DNA of 64,000 nt from contig NZ_JAJFAW010000002.1 of NCBI RefSeq assembly GCF_020711255.1, forward strand, positions 186,001 to 250,000. The letters run 5' to 3'. Every line of letters begins with the position of its first letter. Position 1 is the stretch's first letter. The notes below the pieces were generated by a model that was not told where the DNA came from, searched no databases, and was given only the letters and a program-made list of their open reading frames with translations. A program made the translations under genes and the position numbers. Of the stretch, positions 1 through 8,907 are shown piece by piece. Source of the stretch: Hymenobacter plasmatis (GTDB taxonomy: Bacteria > Bacteroidota > Bacteroidia > Cytophagales > Hymenobacteraceae).

Positions 1-201
1 CAGCGCCAGCGTGCTGCCCACCGAGATGGCTTCCTGCCCAATGCCCGAGAACCACTTGCTCACCTTGCCCTGGCGCAGCAGAATCAGCATTTTTTCCTCA
101 ATCAGCCGCGGGCGCAGCAGGTGCTGGTAGAGGTGCAGCAGGGTTTCGTTGGAATGGTCGAGGCGGTCGAACCGGAGCGCCGTGGCAGCGAGGGTCATCA
201 T
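1..201 (-). CDS. 2-oxoacid dehydrogenase E1 component, N-terminal part (cut by window edge)
   Basis: Only the first 67 codons are inside the window; the gene runs off the left edge. The visible peptide has the E1-alpha opening helix pattern, with LIEEKMLILLRQGKV followed by SGIGQEAISVG, which is typical of the thiamine-diphosphate E1 subunit of pyruvate or branched-chain 2-oxoacid dehydrogenase. The E1 subunit decarboxylates the 2-oxoacid and passes the acyl group to lipoyl-E2. Many Bacteroidota carry a fused alpha-beta E1, but the window cannot show whether this one is fused. The start is ATG-ATG at 201; a perfect -7 box lies 29 bases upstream. Family assignment is fairly sure, the exact substrate is not. 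Confidence 0.75.
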   Translation of the reverse strand, partial: MMTLAATALRFDRLDHSNETLLHLYQHLLRPRLIEEKMLILLRQGKVSKWFSGIGQEAISVGSTLAL

Positions 202-229
202 GGGCGGGAAGAGAACAACAGGAGTCCGG

Positions 230-237
230 CAAAGGTA
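230..237 (-). promoter_or_regulatory. -7 promoter box TACCTTTG for the E1 gene
   Basis: Perfect match to the Bacteroidota -7 consensus TAnnTTTG on the minus strand. The predicted transcript would have a leader of about 25 nt before the ATG at 201. Confidence 0.55.
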
Positions 238-254
238 GCAGGAGAGGCGGCGCC

Positions 255-262
255 TATATTTG
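255..262 (+). promoter_or_regulatory. -7 promoter box TATATTTG
   Basis: Perfect TAnnTTTG match, 29 bases before the ATG at 292. It is back-to-back with the minus-strand box at 230-237, so the short region is a divergent promoter. Confidence 0.5.
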
Positions 263-291
263 ATTCTGGCTCAATTACCACTACCAAACTC

Positions 292-996
292 ATGCGCCTG
301 TTGCTACTCACTGCTTTCGGCATGCTGGCCTACCACGAGGCCACGGCCCAGACCCGAGCCACGGGCGCCGACTCCGTCTCGCAATGGGGCTGGAGCATCC
401 GCGTGGGCCTGGGCGCGGCCACGAGCCAGCACGGCGACTACCGGCGCGAGTACAGTGAAGTGGCAGCCGGGCCCCTGGTGGGCGTTGGGGCCACGCGCTA
501 CTTTGCCGGGCCGTTGGTCAGCCTCGCGGCCGAAGCGCTGCTGACCCGTTGCGCGGTGGTGGTTGACTTTCGGCAGCAAGATATTACTGCTTACACTTAC
601 CACCCAGCCCAGACGCTGCACCAATGGCGGCTTTTTACGCCCGTTTATGTGCGCACTTCCTCACCGGCCAAGGGGTTGCACCTGCTGGTCGGCGCTGGGC
701 CCACCTTCGCGCTGGGCCACTCCGGCCACGACGCGGCCTACTACCCGCGCCCGGTAGAGCTCACGGGAATGGTGGGCCTTGAGGTACGCGTGCTACCGTG
801 GCACCGCTACGAAACCACACTGGGCCTGCGCGTGCACGCGCCGCTCACCCCAAGCTATGCCTACGGCTACCTGGGCATCTATAACAACCCGAGCGGGGGA
901 GTAACTACGCACGAAGCTCGCCACGACGTATACAGCCGCTGGCTGGGCGTCACGCTGGCCACCACGCTCTACCCAGCTGCTACCCGCAAGCCCTAA
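292..996 (+). CDS. secreted protein, probable outer-membrane beta-barrel, function unknown
   Basis: The 234-residue product starts with a signal peptide (MRLLLLTAFGML then a site after ATAQ) followed by alternating hydrophobic and aromatic stretches and Gly/Tyr-rich turns, such as GPLVGVGATRYFAGPLVSLA and GLRVHAPLTPSYAYGYLG. This pattern fits the small porin-like or PorT-like beta-barrel families common in Bacteroidota envelopes, but no specific family is recognised. The reading frame stays open upstream to 121; I chose ATG 292 because it begins the signal peptide and lies just downstream of a -7 box, and the upstream codons overlap the divergent E1 gene. Confidence 0.6.
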   Translation: MRLLLLTAFGMLAYHEATAQTRATGADSVSQWGWSIRVGLGAATSQHGDYRREYSEVAAGPLVGVGATRYFAGPLVSLAAEALLTRCAVVVDFRQQDITAYTYHPAQTLHQWRLFTPVYVRTSSPAKGLHLLVGAGPTFALGHSGHDAAYYPRPVELTGMVGLEVRVLPWHRYETTLGLRVHAPLTPSYAYGYLGIYNNPSGGVTTHEARHDVYSRWLGVTLATTLYPAATRKP

Positions 997-1007
997 GCAG
1001 CCGGCGC

Positions 1008-1607
1008 CTAGGGGTTGAGCTGAATATCGAACCGCCCTTCGGTTATCCGCACTTCGGCCGGCAAGTCGGCAGACCGCGGGGCCACCGGGCTGGGTATGGC
1101 CCGCAGCTCGAAGCGGCCAGCTACAAAGGGATGCGCACCCGTGGTGTCAAGCCGTGTAATGATGAGGGTACCGGCCTGGGGCTCAGTGGCCACGTATTCC
1201 ACGAGGCCGTTGGTGGTTTTCAGTTGCACCTGGCGGCCGGGCTGCGCCTGGCTCAACTCGTACACGCCGGGCCCGGTCACCTGGCCCACCACAAAATGGA
1301 AGTTGCTAATGGGACCGTCTACCTGCAGGCGCCGGAACGCATCGAGCTGCAGCTCGCCCCCATGGTAGCGGACCGTGGGCGTAATCACCTTGCCGACCAG
1401 CGTGCGGGTGTTGTTCGCCTCCCACACCTGCCCATTCACGAGGCACCCGAAGGTATTGGCCCCGACCTGGGTGGCGGCGGGCAGCTGCACCGGCTGCGGT
1501 TGCGGATAAAGCTTATCCAGCGAGTCTTCGCAGCTCATTAGCAGCGGCAGGAGCAGCAGCGTCGGCAAGCGCTTACACAAAGTGGCAACAGGTAAAAGAG
1601 TTGGCAT
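1008..1607 (-). CDS. putative lipoprotein, DUF6252-like
   Basis: The 199-residue product has an N-terminal hydrophobic segment ending in a lipobox-like LMSC (Cys26), so it should be lipidated and held in the envelope. Soon after comes GANTFGCLVNGQVWEAN, a signature of the DUF6252 family of small Bacteroidota lipoproteins with a beta-rich domain. Function is unknown. The frame is open to 1688, but ATG 1607 starts the signal peptide. It converges with the preceding barrel gene, with only 11 bases between the two stop codons. Confidence 0.6.
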   Translation of the reverse strand: MPTLLPVATLCKRLPTLLLLPLLMSCEDSLDKLYPQPQPVQLPAATQVGANTFGCLVNGQVWEANNTRTLVGKVITPTVRYHGGELQLDAFRRLQVDGPISNFHFVVGQVTGPGVYELSQAQPGRQVQLKTTNGLVEYVATEPQAGTLIITRLDTTGAHPFVAGRFELRAIPSPVAPRSADLPAEVRITEGRFDIQLNP

Positions 1608-1769
1608 AAGCTGATTGATTAGAAACGCAATACGGCTGGTGGCGAAAGTAGGCATTAGGACCATAGGTTTCGTGAGCGGCAGTGCCACGCCGACCTCGCC
1701 CCTTCGGCTCCATTTTATGCTGGGCTGCTGCCACGTTGTGCTGGATGCAAAACCGAGGCATTCGGCCTC

Positions 1770-1777
1770 TACCTTCG
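1770..1777 (+). promoter_or_regulatory. -7-like box TACCTTCG upstream of the SusC-like gene
   Basis: One mismatch from TAnnTTTG, 21 bases before ATG 1799. The placement supports the downstream start over the longer frame that opens at 1682. Confidence 0.35.
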
Positions 1778-1798
1778 CAGCTACATTCTTGCATTTTT

Positions 1799-4468
1799 AT
1801 GCCCAAATTTCTACCAACTGGCTTCTTGCTTTTCGGCGCTTTCATCGCCCGAGCCCAACAAGTTGACACCCTAGCTTCCGTAACCCCTGACAGCCTTGCT
1901 GGCCCCCTACCCGCGCGCATCATCAGCTCCAGCGGCATCGCTAGCGCGGCCACGGCCCCGTTGCCGTATTACACCACCGTCCAGCCCCTGCTTTCCCGCG
2001 TGGCCGGGGTGCAGGTGACGCCCTATTCCGGAGCGCCGGGCGCCGGGGCCGTGGTGCGCCTTCGCGGCGCGGCCAGCCTCGATAGCAACGTGCAGCCGCT
2101 GTATGTGGTCGACGACGTACCCGTATTTCAGTACCGTTTCGGCAGCCAGGACCCTTACCATACTCCTTCTTTCCAAAGCTCCTTCACGAACCCCGACGCC
2201 AGTACCAACCCGCTGCTGAGCATTGCCCCGGAAGATATTGAGCAAGTGGAAGTGCTGAAAGGGGCTTTCGAAACAGCTCAGTACGGCTTCCTAGGCCAAA
2301 ATGGTGTCATCCGCATCCGCACCCGGCGGGGAGTGGGCGGGCAGGCGGTGCGCGTACAGTACACCGGCCTGGGCGGCGTGCAAACGGCCCGGCGGCGCTA
2401 CGACCTGCTCGGCGCCCGCGAAGCAGCTGAACTGGCCAACGAGGCCGACCGCAACAACGGCTACTCGCCCGAGTACACCCCCAACCAGATAGCGGGCTTC
2501 GGGGCAGGCACCGACTGGCAGGCGGAAGTGCTGCGCACCGCCGCCCTCCAGGAGCATCACCTCAGCCTGAGCGGCGGCACAGCCTTCGGGACCCGCTACT
2601 ATGCGGCCCTTGACTACCTCGGCCAGCAGGGCATTGTGCTTAATACCAACCTGCACCGCTACGGCCTGCGCCTCAACCTGGACCAAAATGTGGGCCTGCA
2701 CCTGCGCCTGAGCGGCGGCCTGAGCTACGGCCAAGCGGAAGAGCGCCGCCCCGATGGCAACTTGTTTCGTCAGACGCTACGCTACCTGCCCACTGTGCCG
2801 GTGTATGCGTCCAATGGCAACTACGCAGCCGACTACAGCGCGCCCAACCCGGTGCAACTAGCCCAACAAAACCGGAGCACGGCGCGCAACCGCCGCCTGC
2901 TGGCCCACGCCGAGCTGCGCTACGAGGTAGTTACTGGGCTCACGCTGGACCTGCGCGCCGCCTTGGAGCGCGACTCCCTGAACGGGTACGACTACCAGGG
3001 CCCAATGAATGATTTCGCACCGCGCGACGGCTTTCAGACGGGAATTCGCAGCGCCTTCTACCAGCAGCTAACGCTTAATCCTGCCTTGCGCTTTGCGCGC
3101 ACGCTGGCCGGCCGCCACACGCTTACCGCCTCGGTAGAAGCCACTTCCTGGAAACACCGCAAGTCGCAGTCGTTTGAAGAATACTCGGTGCCCCTGCCTC
3201 CCTACAACCTGCCACCGCGAGGCGGCTCCAGCAGCCGGGCCACCAATACGTACGACCAACTAGGCTATCAGGCCACGGCTGGCTACGCCTACGGCGGGCG
3301 GTATGCCTTGCAAGGCAGCTTGAGGGCCGACCTTTCCAGCCGGATGCCCGAAGCTGAGCGCCAGCAGTGGTTGCCCGCGGTGCAGGCTACCTGGCACGCC
3401 GCCCAGGAAGCCTGGCTCAAGGACCGCACGCGCATTGGCACGCTGGACTTGTGGGCGGGCTGGGGCCAAACGAGCAATCGGGGCAACTTAGCCGGAGACC
3501 ACGGCTTTGGATTTCAGGCAGGCAACACCTCCTTTTTTCAGTTTTTGGATGAGATGACTACCCAGGCCGATGCCGGACTGCGGCTGGCCCTCTGGCACGA
3601 CCGCCTGGCCCTGACGGCTGCTGCGTACCAACGCGACACCCGCGCCAACAACATATATGTCGGCCATTTCGATACCCCGGAACCGGCACACCTCACCAAC
3701 CGCGGCGTTGAGCTAACCCTAACCGGCAACTGGCAGCGGGGCCGTCTGCAGGGCAGCTCAAGCCTCGCCGTTTCCTTCAACCGCAACCGCTACGACAAGC
3801 CCGCCGGCTCTATGGTACTTGACTACCGGCCCGCCCCCTACTATTTTGTGATGAGGTCCGGCCAGCCGCTGGCCAGCTTTATAGGGTACCGCTACCTGGG
3901 TGTCGACGCAGCCGGCCGGCCGCAGTTTGAGGGAGGAGCCAGTGGCGGCCCAACGCAGCAGATATTGGGCAACGGCCTGCCGCAACAGTTGCTCAACTTC
4001 ACCCAAGAGCTGCACTACGACCGCTACGGCCTATCGGCGCAAGTAGACGGCCTGTTTGGCTACCAAGTCTTCGACCCGAACCTCTCGCTGCTGGACCTGC
4101 CATACGGCGGTTTTAATGCCACCACCCGGGTGCGTGACCGCTGGACCCCGACCAACCCCACCACCGACGTGCCCCGTGCCGGCACCGCCACCGCCACCGC
4201 AGGATTCAGTGGCCCCAATACCTACACCCTGCAATCGGGCAACCACGTGCGCCTGAGCAGCATGGTGCTCACGGCCGAGGTATGGCGCCGGGGCCCGCAC
4301 TCCGCATCCGTCTTTCTAAGCGGAACCAACCTGCTCGTTATTTCAGCCTACCGCGGCTTCGACCCCAATGTAAGCGCCGCCGAGGCCGACCCCAAGCAGG
4401 CCGGGCTCGACCAGGCTGCCTACCCCACCCCGCGCACCGTGGCGCTGGGCGTGCGGGCCTCCTTCTAG
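1799..4468 (+). CDS. SusC/RagA-like TonB-dependent outer-membrane receptor
   Basis: The 889-residue protein has a signal peptide cleaved near ARAQQ and a plug domain at about residues 40-180. The plug contains VVRLRGAASLDSNVQPLYVV and the RagA-type IEQVEVLKGAFETAQYGFLG, and is followed by a long 22-strand-type beta-barrel ending in an aromatic residue (VRASF). Such receptors import oligosaccharides or other bulky ligands using TonB energy. Two things are odd. The N-terminal carboxypeptidase-like domain of most SusC proteins is missing, and no SusD lipoprotein gene follows. The substrate cannot be inferred. ATG 1799 was chosen because it begins the signal peptide; the upstream frame to 1682 lacks one. 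Confidence 0.8.
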   Translation: MPKFLPTGFLLFGAFIARAQQVDTLASVTPDSLAGPLPARIISSSGIASAATAPLPYYTTVQPLLSRVAGVQVTPYSGAPGAGAVVRLRGAASLDSNVQPLYVVDDVPVFQYRFGSQDPYHTPSFQSSFTNPDASTNPLLSIAPEDIEQVEVLKGAFETAQYGFLGQNGVIRIRTRRGVGGQAVRVQYTGLGGVQTARRRYDLLGAREAAELANEADRNNGYSPEYTPNQIAGFGAGTDWQAEVLRTAALQEHHLSLSGGTAFGTRYYAALDYLGQQGIVLNTNLHRYGLRLNLDQNVGLHLRLSGGLSYGQAEERRPDGNLFRQTLRYLPTVPVYASNGNYAADYSAPNPVQLAQQNRSTARNRRLLAHAELRYEVVTGLTLDLRAALERDSLNGYDYQGPMNDFAPRDGFQTGIRSAFYQQLTLNPALRFARTLAGRHTLTASVEATSWKHRKSQSFEEYSVPLPPYNLPPRGGSSSRATNTYDQLGYQATAGYAYGGRYALQGSLRADLSSRMPEAERQQWLPAVQATWHAAQEAWLKDRTRIGTLDLWAGWGQTSNRGNLAGDHGFGFQAGNTSFFQFLDEMTTQADAGLRLALWHDRLALTAAAYQRDTRANNIYVGHFDTPEPAHLTNRGVELTLTGNWQRGRLQGSSSLAVSFNRNRYDKPAGSMVLDYRPAPYYFVMRSGQPLASFIGYRYLGVDAAGRPQFEGGASGGPTQQILGNGLPQQLLNFTQELHYDRYGLSAQVDGLFGYQVFDPNLSLLDLPYGGFNATTRVRDRWTPTNPTTDVPRAGTATATAGFSGPNTYTLQSGNHVRLSSMVLTAEVWRRGPHSASVFLSGTNLLVISAYRGFDPNVSAAEADPKQAGLDQAAYPTPRTVALGVRASF

Positions 4469-4537
4469 CAGCGCGGAGGCTAGCCCCACCTCGAACCCAC
4501 AGACCTTTTTGCCGGTTAACAACCTGCCGAAGGAACC

Positions 4538-4545
4538 TATCTTTA
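4538..4545 (+). promoter_or_regulatory. -7-like box TATCTTTA
   Basis: Single mismatch from TAnnTTTG, 22 bases before the M16 peptidase ATG. Confidence 0.35.
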
Positions 4546-4567
4546 GGCCTTCCCGACTTCCTACCCT

Positions 4568-5803
4568 ATGATTCACTTCACCGAATTCACCCTCGATAAC
4601 GGCCTGCGCTGCATCGTTCACGAAGATTTTTCCACTCCCATGGCCGTGCTCAACGTGATGTACGACGTGGGCTCGCGCGACGAAGACCCCGGCCACACCG
4701 GCTTTGCGCACTTGTTTGAGCACCTCATGTTTTCGGGATCGGTGAATATTCCGAGCTACGACGAGCCGCTGCAGCGCGTGGGCGGCGAAAACAACGCCTT
4801 CACCAGCTCCGACGTCACCAACTACTACCTCTCGCTGCCGGCCGCCAACCTCGAAACCGGCTTCTGGCTCGAAAGCGACCGCATGCTGAACCTGGCCTTC
4901 TCCGAAAACGGGCTGGAGGTGCAGCGCAAAGTGGTGGTAGAAGAATTCAAGCAGAGCTACCTCAACCAGCCTTACGGCGACGTGTGGCTCAAGCTCAAGC
5001 CGCTGGCCTACCACACCCACCCCTATCAGTGGAACACCATCGGCAAGGAGATTTCACACATTGAAAACGCGGTGATGGACGACGTGCGCGGCTTTTTCCA
5101 GAAGCACTACGCGCCCCAAAACGCTATTTTGGTGGTAGCCGGCGCCGTGAGCGAAGCTGAAGTGCGCCGCCTGGCCGAAAAGTGGTTCGGCCCCATTCCC
5201 GGCGGCCCGGCCTACCATCGCCAGCTGCCCGCCGAGCCCGCGCAGCAGGAAGCGCGGCACCTGCGCGCCTCGGCACCCGTGCCGCTAAGCGCTTTGTACA
5301 AAGCCTACCACATGCCCGCCCGCTCCGATGAGCGCTACCACGCCGTGGACCTGCTCAGCGACGTGCTGGGCCGGGGCAAGTCGGCCCGCCTGCACCAGCG
5401 CCTGGTGAAGGAGCAGGCGCTGTTCAATAACATTTCGGCCTCGCTCACCGGCTCGCTCGACCCGGGCCTGCTCGTCATCAGCGGCAAGCTGAACGCGGGC
5501 GTGGACCTGCAAGCCGCCGATGCCGCCGTAGAAGCCGTAGTAGCCGAATTCCTGGCCGCCGACGTGGATGCCCAGGAGCTCGAAAAAGTAAAAAACCAGG
5601 CCGAGAGCAGCCTGGTTTTCGGAGAAATTGACCTATTGAACCGTGCCCTGAACCTGGCTTATAGCAAGCTCCAGGGCGATGCCAACCTGGTAAACGACGA
5701 GAGCCGCCGCATTCAGGCCGTGACCGTGGCCGATGTGCGCACCGCCGCCCAAACCGTGCTGCGGCCCGAGAACTGCAGCACCCTGTATTACGAAGCGGTA
5801 TAG
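4568..5803 (+). CDS. M16 family zinc metallopeptidase
   Basis: The 411-residue protein carries the inverted zinc motif HxxEH (His48, Glu51, His52 in HLFEHLMF), with the third ligand probably Glu125 or Glu126 in KVVVEEF. The length fits one two-domain M16 unit like the mitochondrial processing peptidase beta subunit, not a full insulysin. No signal peptide is visible, so it probably acts in the cytoplasm or is exported by another route. Many Bacteroidota encode an inactive M16 partner next to the active one; here the following gene is on the other strand, so no partner is visible. Confidence 0.85.
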   Translation: MIHFTEFTLDNGLRCIVHEDFSTPMAVLNVMYDVGSRDEDPGHTGFAHLFEHLMFSGSVNIPSYDEPLQRVGGENNAFTSSDVTNYYLSLPAANLETGFWLESDRMLNLAFSENGLEVQRKVVVEEFKQSYLNQPYGDVWLKLKPLAYHTHPYQWNTIGKEISHIENAVMDDVRGFFQKHYAPQNAILVVAGAVSEAEVRRLAEKWFGPIPGGPAYHRQLPAEPAQQEARHLRASAPVPLSALYKAYHMPARSDERYHAVDLLSDVLGRGKSARLHQRLVKEQALFNNISASLTGSLDPGLLVISGKLNAGVDLQAADAAVEAVVAEFLAADVDAQELEKVKNQAESSLVFGEIDLLNRALNLAYSKLQGDANLVNDESRRIQAVTVADVRTAAQTVLRPENCSTLYYEAV

Positions 5804-5818
5804 CGGCCCGGCGCCAGT

Positions 5819-6184
5819 TTATTTACGTTTGGCCGGGGCTACGGGCACGTTGCTGTCGCGGCTCAGTGAACTGTTGGCGGGCTTGGGCGTAGCCGCGCGC
5901 CGGGCGCGGTTGTCGTTGTAGCCGCCGTTGCCTTTGTAGCCCTCTTGCTTGCGCATGGCCATGCTGGGGGCCAGGTAATACGTGCCGTCCTTCAGGTCCT
6001 GCGGTACGCCGGCGCCGTAGGGCTTGCCGGTATGCGGGTTGATTTTGACGGTGGAAGCTGTGCGGGGCTTGCGGCTGGAGTAGGGCGCAATCTTCTTCCG
6101 GGCAGCGCGGGGCTTGGTTTGCGCGCTGGCATCGGCCACGGCAAAGCTGAAAATGACGAGGGAAGCGAAAAAGTAGCGGAGCAT
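5819..6184 (-). CDS. small secreted basic protein, function unknown
   Basis: The 121-residue product has a signal peptide (MLRYFFASLVIFSFAVADASA then Q) followed by a Lys/Arg/Pro/Ala-rich chain with a central GTYYLAPSMAMRKQEGYK. It is the most downstream of three consecutive minus-strand genes for small secreted low-complexity proteins. I do not recognise a family. The strongly basic mature part (pI clearly high by inspection) could bind an acidic polymer or the cell surface; that is speculation. Confidence 0.5.
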   Translation of the reverse strand: MLRYFFASLVIFSFAVADASAQTKPRAARKKIAPYSSRKPRTASTVKINPHTGKPYGAGVPQDLKDGTYYLAPSMAMRKQEGYKGNGGYNDNRARRAATPKPANSSLSRDSNVPVAPAKRK

Positions 6185-6364
6185 ACAGCGGCAAAATATG
6201 TGGGTGGGTGAAAAGCGGGCCCGGCTTACCCAAGCCGGGCCGAAAGCTCATCGGCTCCCATCATACGCACAATCGCCGGGGGAGGTGACAGGGCACATAA
6301 CGGAAGCCGATGAAATGCTATTCGCGCTCGTTGAGCCCGGTTCCAGACCGGACCGGCAAGGCGA

Positions 6365-6793
6365 CTAGTTGCCGAGCGTGGTTTGGGTGCTGACGGGCTT
6401 GCGGGGAGGACGTACGCTGTAGGGCACAGGCACTTTGCTGGTGCGGATGTGCACGGGCATGCCGGGAGCAGCATACACGTTGGCGTTGTCGAGTTCGCCG
6501 CGGGAAGCAGCCGCGCCGTACGAAATATCAGCACCGGAGGCATCAACCGAAGCGTTGGAGGCAACTACCGTTTGGGAATCGTCCAGGGGAGGCCAGCCGT
6601 CGTTTACGCCAGCCACGGTGGGCGTCGTTTTCAGGGCCACGCGGCGGGCCTTCTTGTCGGCGCGGCGGGCGGTGCGGGCCGTGGCTTTCGCCGATTTGGC
6701 CGTGGTTTTGGTAGTAGTTGCAGGAGCGGTTTGGGCAGAGGCCTCAGCTACCAAAAACAACGACAGAGCGAGCGTAATCAGGGAACGGAACAT
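6365..6793 (-). CDS. small secreted protein, function unknown
   Basis: The 142-residue product has a clear signal peptide (MFRSLITLALSLFLVAEASA then Q) and then a Thr/Lys/Ala-rich region (TTKTTAKSAKATARTARR). The C-terminal half contains AAPGMPVHIRTSK. A very similar AAPGTPVMLQSGR occurs in the next gene upstream, which suggests paralogy. The frame is open to 6955, but that extension runs through a terminator hairpin, so ATG 6793 is preferred. No family recognised. Confidence 0.55.
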   Translation of the reverse strand: MFRSLITLALSLFLVAEASAQTAPATTTKTTAKSAKATARTARRADKKARRVALKTTPTVAGVNDGWPPLDDSQTVVASNASVDASGADISYGAAASRGELDNANVYAAPGMPVHIRTSKVPVPYSVRPPRKPVSTQTTLGN

Positions 6794-6876
6794 AGCTGGA
6801 AAAAGAATAAGTGAGCGGATGTCTGGGGTAAAATCGATAACCGTGCCAAAACTCAATATATCATCCCAAACCACGT

Positions 6877-6922
6877 AAAAAGGCCCGGCAGGCCCATTTT
6901 TAGTGGGTCGGCCGGGCCTTTT
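6877..6922 (-). terminator. rho-independent terminator after the 6999-7670 gene
   Basis: Inverted repeat AAAAGGCCCGGC / GCCGGGCCTTTT with flanking T tracts on both strands. It lies between two minus-strand genes. Confidence 0.7.
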
Positions 6923-6998
6923 AGTTTCCAGGCAATCGGGGTAGTGCAGCGGCATCAGCCGCGGGCTTGGGCCAGGCGGGCTCCTGCGAGCCTACGCG

Positions 6999-7670
6999 CT
7001 ACCACCCGGCAGGCGCGGGCGCTGCTTTCTTCTTGGGAGCAGAGATGGGAGCTGCTTTCTTAGGAGGTGTAGCTTTGAGAGCTGCACCGGTTCCCGCAGC
7101 ACCACCGGCGGGGCTCATGGCGCCGGCATTGGGTGCGGGTGCTGTGCCTGCTTCTGCGGCTGGCACGGCGCCGGCACCGGACGACTGGCCAGCGTTGATG
7201 GCACTGCCATCTACCTGAGTGGGCACGGCGGCGGGGCGGCCGCTGAGCTTATTCATGTGGTTGAGACGGCGCTCGCGGGCAGCGGCGGCATCATTGGCCA
7301 TCACGTTGCGGCCGCTTTGCAGCATCACCGGCGTGCCGGGAGCCGCCGACATGCCTTGGCGGTCGTTGCCGCCCTGGGTAGAGCTGCTGGTAGTGCCGGG
7401 GATAAAGCTATTGTCGGGCGGCGTCGAGGCGGTATTGCCGGGGTTGGCGTCGGGTTTGGCGGGACCGCTGGGGTAAGGCGAAACCGTGCGGCCGTCGTTC
7501 TGCGGGGTCTTTTCGTTGCCAGTAGCCCGGTTCTGGCCGCCCGTGGTGGCTTTCTTAGCAGCGCTTTTCTTGGGGGAGCCCCATGAGTCAGAAGAGCCCC
7601 AGCCGGCTTGGGCAGAGGCGGTGGTTGCGATGCCCACGACGAACAGGAGCGAGAACAAAGTGCGTTTCAT
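6999..7670 (-). CDS. secreted Pro/Ala-rich low-complexity protein, function unknown
   Basis: The 223-residue product has a signal peptide (MKRTLFSLLFVVGIATTASA then Q). A Ser/Lys/Thr/Pro-rich and apparently disordered chain follows, with AAPGTPVMLQSGRN in the middle and a C-terminal Pro/Ala/Lys region (PPKKAAPISAPKKKAAPAP) ending in GW. The central motif matches one in the neighbouring 6365-6793 product. No catalytic domain is visible. Its own terminator at 6877-6922 separates it from the next gene, so the three genes are probably separate transcription units or partly read through. Confidence 0.55.
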   Translation of the reverse strand: MKRTLFSLLFVVGIATTASAQAGWGSSDSWGSPKKSAAKKATTGGQNRATGNEKTPQNDGRTVSPYPSGPAKPDANPGNTASTPPDNSFIPGTTSSSTQGGNDRQGMSAAPGTPVMLQSGRNVMANDAAAARERRLNHMNKLSGRPAAVPTQVDGSAINAGQSSGAGAVPAAEAGTAPAPNAGAMSPAGGAAGTGAALKATPPKKAAPISAPKKKAAPAPAGW

Positions 7671-7798
7671 ATACAGAAGAGCTTAAAAATCAAAGTAGAA
7701 ATGACAGAAACAGGAAGGTAGCGACAGGAAGGGTAAGTTGAAAGGATAAGTTCCTGCCCACATACGCAAAAGGTTCAGTTAAGGCCCGCCTCGTGCCC

Positions 7799-7806
7799 TA
7801 ACTTTG
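7799..7806 (+). promoter_or_regulatory. -7 promoter box TAACTTTG for pheS, very close to the start codon
   Basis: Perfect TAnnTTTG match with only five bases between its last G and the pheS ATG at 7812, so transcription should begin at or within a base or two of the start codon. Confidence 0.65.
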
Positions 7807-7811
7807 CAGTT

Positions 7812-8885
7812 ATGATGCAGGAATCCATTGCCAGCCTTGCGGCCGAAATTACGGCGGCCGACTTGAGCAGCACCGCCCACCTCGATGCGTTTCGCATCAG
7901 CTACCTCGGCCGTAAAGGCCGCCTGGCCGACCTGTTCGACCAGCTCAAAACCGTGCCCGCCGAGGAGAAGCGCGCTGTCGGCCAGCAGCTCAACGCTCTC
8001 AAGCAGCAGGCCCAGGCCCGATTCGACGAAGCCCAGGAAGCCGCCGAGTCGGCTGCTGATAACGCGCCGGCCAACCCTGATTTTGACTACACCCTGCCCC
8101 CGGTGCCCAACGCCCTGGGCACCCGCCACCCGCTGATGCTGGTGCGCGAAGAGATGCTGCGCGTGTTTGCCCGCATCGGCTTTGCCGTGGCCGAAGGCCC
8201 CGAGATTGAGGACGACTGGCACAACTTCACGGCCCTGAACTTCCCCGAAAACCACCCCGCGCGCGACATGCAGGACACGTTCTTCGTGGCCCCGGTGTCG
8301 CGCACGGCCGACCCCGACGCTGCTCCCACCGGCGCCCCCGCCCTGCCCCACCTGCTGCGCACCCACACCAGCACCGTGCAGGTGCGCGTGATGGAAACCG
8401 AGCCGCTGCCCATCCGCCGCGTGATGCCGGGCCGTGTGTTCCGCAACGAGGCCATCTCGGCCCGGGCGCACATGATGTTCCACCAGGTGGAGGGCATTTT
8501 CATTGACGAAGGCGTGAGCTTCGCCGACCTCAAGCAGACGGTGTACTACTTCGTGCAGGAGCTGTTTGGGCAGGACATCAACATCCGATTCCGGCCCAGC
8601 TTCTTCCCGTTCACGGAGCCCAGCGCGGAAATTGACATCACCTGCCTCATTTGCAAGGGCGCGGGCTGCAACATCTGCAAGTACTCGGGCTGGGTCGAAA
8701 TCGGCGGCTGCGGCATGGTGGACCCCGCCGTGCTCGAAAACGCCAAGATTGATTCCGACAAATACTCGGGCTATGCCTGGGGCATGGGCATCGAGCGCAT
8801 TGCCATGCTCAAGTACCAGATAAAGGACCTACGGCTGTTCACGGAGAACGACATGCGGTTTTTGCGGCAGTTCGAAGCGCTGTAG
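7812..8885 (+). CDS. pheS: phenylalanine--tRNA ligase alpha subunit
   Basis: The 357-residue product is a full-length class II synthetase alpha subunit that, with PheT, charges tRNA-Phe. Residues 1-90 form the N-terminal coiled-coil. The core shows motif 2 (RVMPGRVFRNEAISARAHMMF), the FRPSFFPFTEPSAEIDI strand that lines the Phe pocket, a four-Cys segment (CLICKGAGCNIC) seen in many bacterial PheS, and motif 3 (GYAWGMGIERIAMLKY). PheT is not next to it. Two tandem ATG codons (7812, 7815) follow the promoter box almost directly. A strong terminator follows the gene. Confidence 0.97.
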   Translation: MMQESIASLAAEITAADLSSTAHLDAFRISYLGRKGRLADLFDQLKTVPAEEKRAVGQQLNALKQQAQARFDEAQEAAESAADNAPANPDFDYTLPPVPNALGTRHPLMLVREEMLRVFARIGFAVAEGPEIEDDWHNFTALNFPENHPARDMQDTFFVAPVSRTADPDAAPTGAPALPHLLRTHTSTVQVRVMETEPLPIRRVMPGRVFRNEAISARAHMMFHQVEGIFIDEGVSFADLKQTVYYFVQELFGQDINIRFRPSFFPFTEPSAEIDITCLICKGAGCNICKYSGWVEIGGCGMVDPAVLENAKIDSDKYSGYAWGMGIERIAMLKYQIKDLRLFTENDMRFLRQFEAL

Positions 8886-8907
8886 CAAATTGCTTTTTCT
8901 TTTAGGG

